Assembly (NCBI RefSeq): GCF_014750655.1
Contig: NZ_JABBXD010000011.1
Coordinates: 45,972 to 109,971, forward strand
Reading direction: 5' to 3'
Length of the DNA stretch: 64,000 nt
From: Salinimonas profundi
GTDB lineage: Bacteria > Pseudomonadota > Gammaproteobacteria > Enterobacterales > Alteromonadaceae
Shown: positions 63,694-64,000 of the stretch, one piece after another
Layout: each line of letters starts with the position of its first letter
Numbering within the stretch: the first letter of the stretch is position 1
Notes under the pieces: generated by a model
The model's input: only the letters and a program-made list of their open reading frames with translations
What the model was told of the DNA's origin: nothing
Database searches by the model: none
Position numbers and translations under genes: made by a program

Positions 63694-64000
63694 TTTCACC
63701 AGTTGAAACTTCACATGAAACACATTTTCAACCGTTGAAATTTCTGCCTCAACACTTCAAATCTGCAAGCTTATACTTTTTTCAACGATTGAAACTTCAC
63801 TTTAAGCACATTTTCAACCGTTGAAACTTCTGTCTTAACATTTCAAATCTGCAAGCTTATCTTTTTTCACCAGTTGAAACTTCACATAAAACACATTTTC
63901 AACCGTTGAAATTTCTGCCTCAGCACTTCAAATCTGCAAGCTTATACTTTTTTCAACGATTGAAACTTCACTTTAAGCACATTTTCAACCGTTGAAACTT
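63694..64000. repeat. Iteron-like array of TTTCAAC-N-GTTGAAA inverted repeats, candidate centromere or origin
   Basis: Eight 15-bp units start at 63694, 63726, 63780, 63812, 63865, 63897, 63951 and 63983, so spacings alternate 32 and 53-54 bp and the whole pattern recurs every 171 bp. Three unit types appear: TTTCAACCGTTGAAA (four), TTTCAACGATTGAAA (two) and TTTCACCAGTTGAAA (two). The sequence between units is also repeated (for example TCAAATCTGCAAGCTTAT). The mean spacing of about 43 bp recalls the 43-bp repeats of F sopC. The array continues past the window. Candidate ParB centromere or replication-initiator iterons. Confidence 0.85.

Noticed and set aside
63694..64000. CRISPR array
   Set aside because: The units are short palindromes and the sequences between them are themselves repeated every 171 bp, so there are no unique spacers; no cas genes are nearby.

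Overview
The window looks like part of a large accessory replicon, most likely a megaplasmid or integrated plasmid, of a marine gammaproteobacterium. Alteromonadales (Alteromonas-like) is my best guess. The basis is gene content: a hydrogenase-maturation remnant beside copper/silver efflux genes, an IncI/R64-type thin pilus, P1/F-type ParAB, an iteron-like array, and moderate to low GC. I could not run database searches, so taxonomy is inference.

Region 1 (1-25,871) is a metal-resistance island. At its left edge are the start of hypE and only the C-terminal end of hypF. Two long minus-strand gene sets follow. The first (2,069-7,316) encodes Met-rich copper-binding exported proteins, a flavin/2Fe-2S reductase, a b-type membrane cytochrome and a heptaheme cytochrome c, ending in a permease. 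It looks like an electron-transfer chain tied to metal stress. The second (10,391-23,458) encodes a CopL-like protein, a DUF411 protein, the CusCBA tripartite efflux pump, two PepSY redox proteins, CopC, CopD, two NTF2-like proteins and a DUF1624 membrane protein. The divergent cusRS two-component pair (23,792-25,871) is the likely regulator. A shared candidate CopR/CusR box (GATTAC-N6-ATTAC-N6-GTAAT) lies upstream of both sets, at 7,594 and 23,550. An unusual SDR-FAD oxidase fusion gene lies between them.

Region 2 (25,986-27,501) is an insertion-sequence junkyard: a complete but mutated IS3-family element, an IS5-like end, and the 3' scrap of a second IS3-family transposase. It separates the metal island from the backbone.

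Region 3 (27,565-39,683) carries an R64-like type IVb thin pilus operon (PilL-like, N, O, P, Q, R, S, a minor pilin and a PilV-like tip protein with phage-tail-fibre repeats) and a terminal lipoprotein.

Region 4 (39,874-64,000) is plasmid backbone. It holds a tight six-gene operon joining a diguanylate cyclase, an EAL protein, two secreted nuclease-fold proteins and a frameshifted rdgC. Next come a three-gene set with a degenerate HipA-like kinase, an AddB-like nuclease and an AddA/RecB-like helicase-nuclease flanking an acyltransferase, and class Ia ParAB. The right end has small unknown genes, a second secreted endonuclease, and scattered then arrayed copies of the inverted repeat TTTCAAC-N-GTTGAAA. 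That array is probably the centromere or the origin of replication. No replication initiator was recognised in the window.
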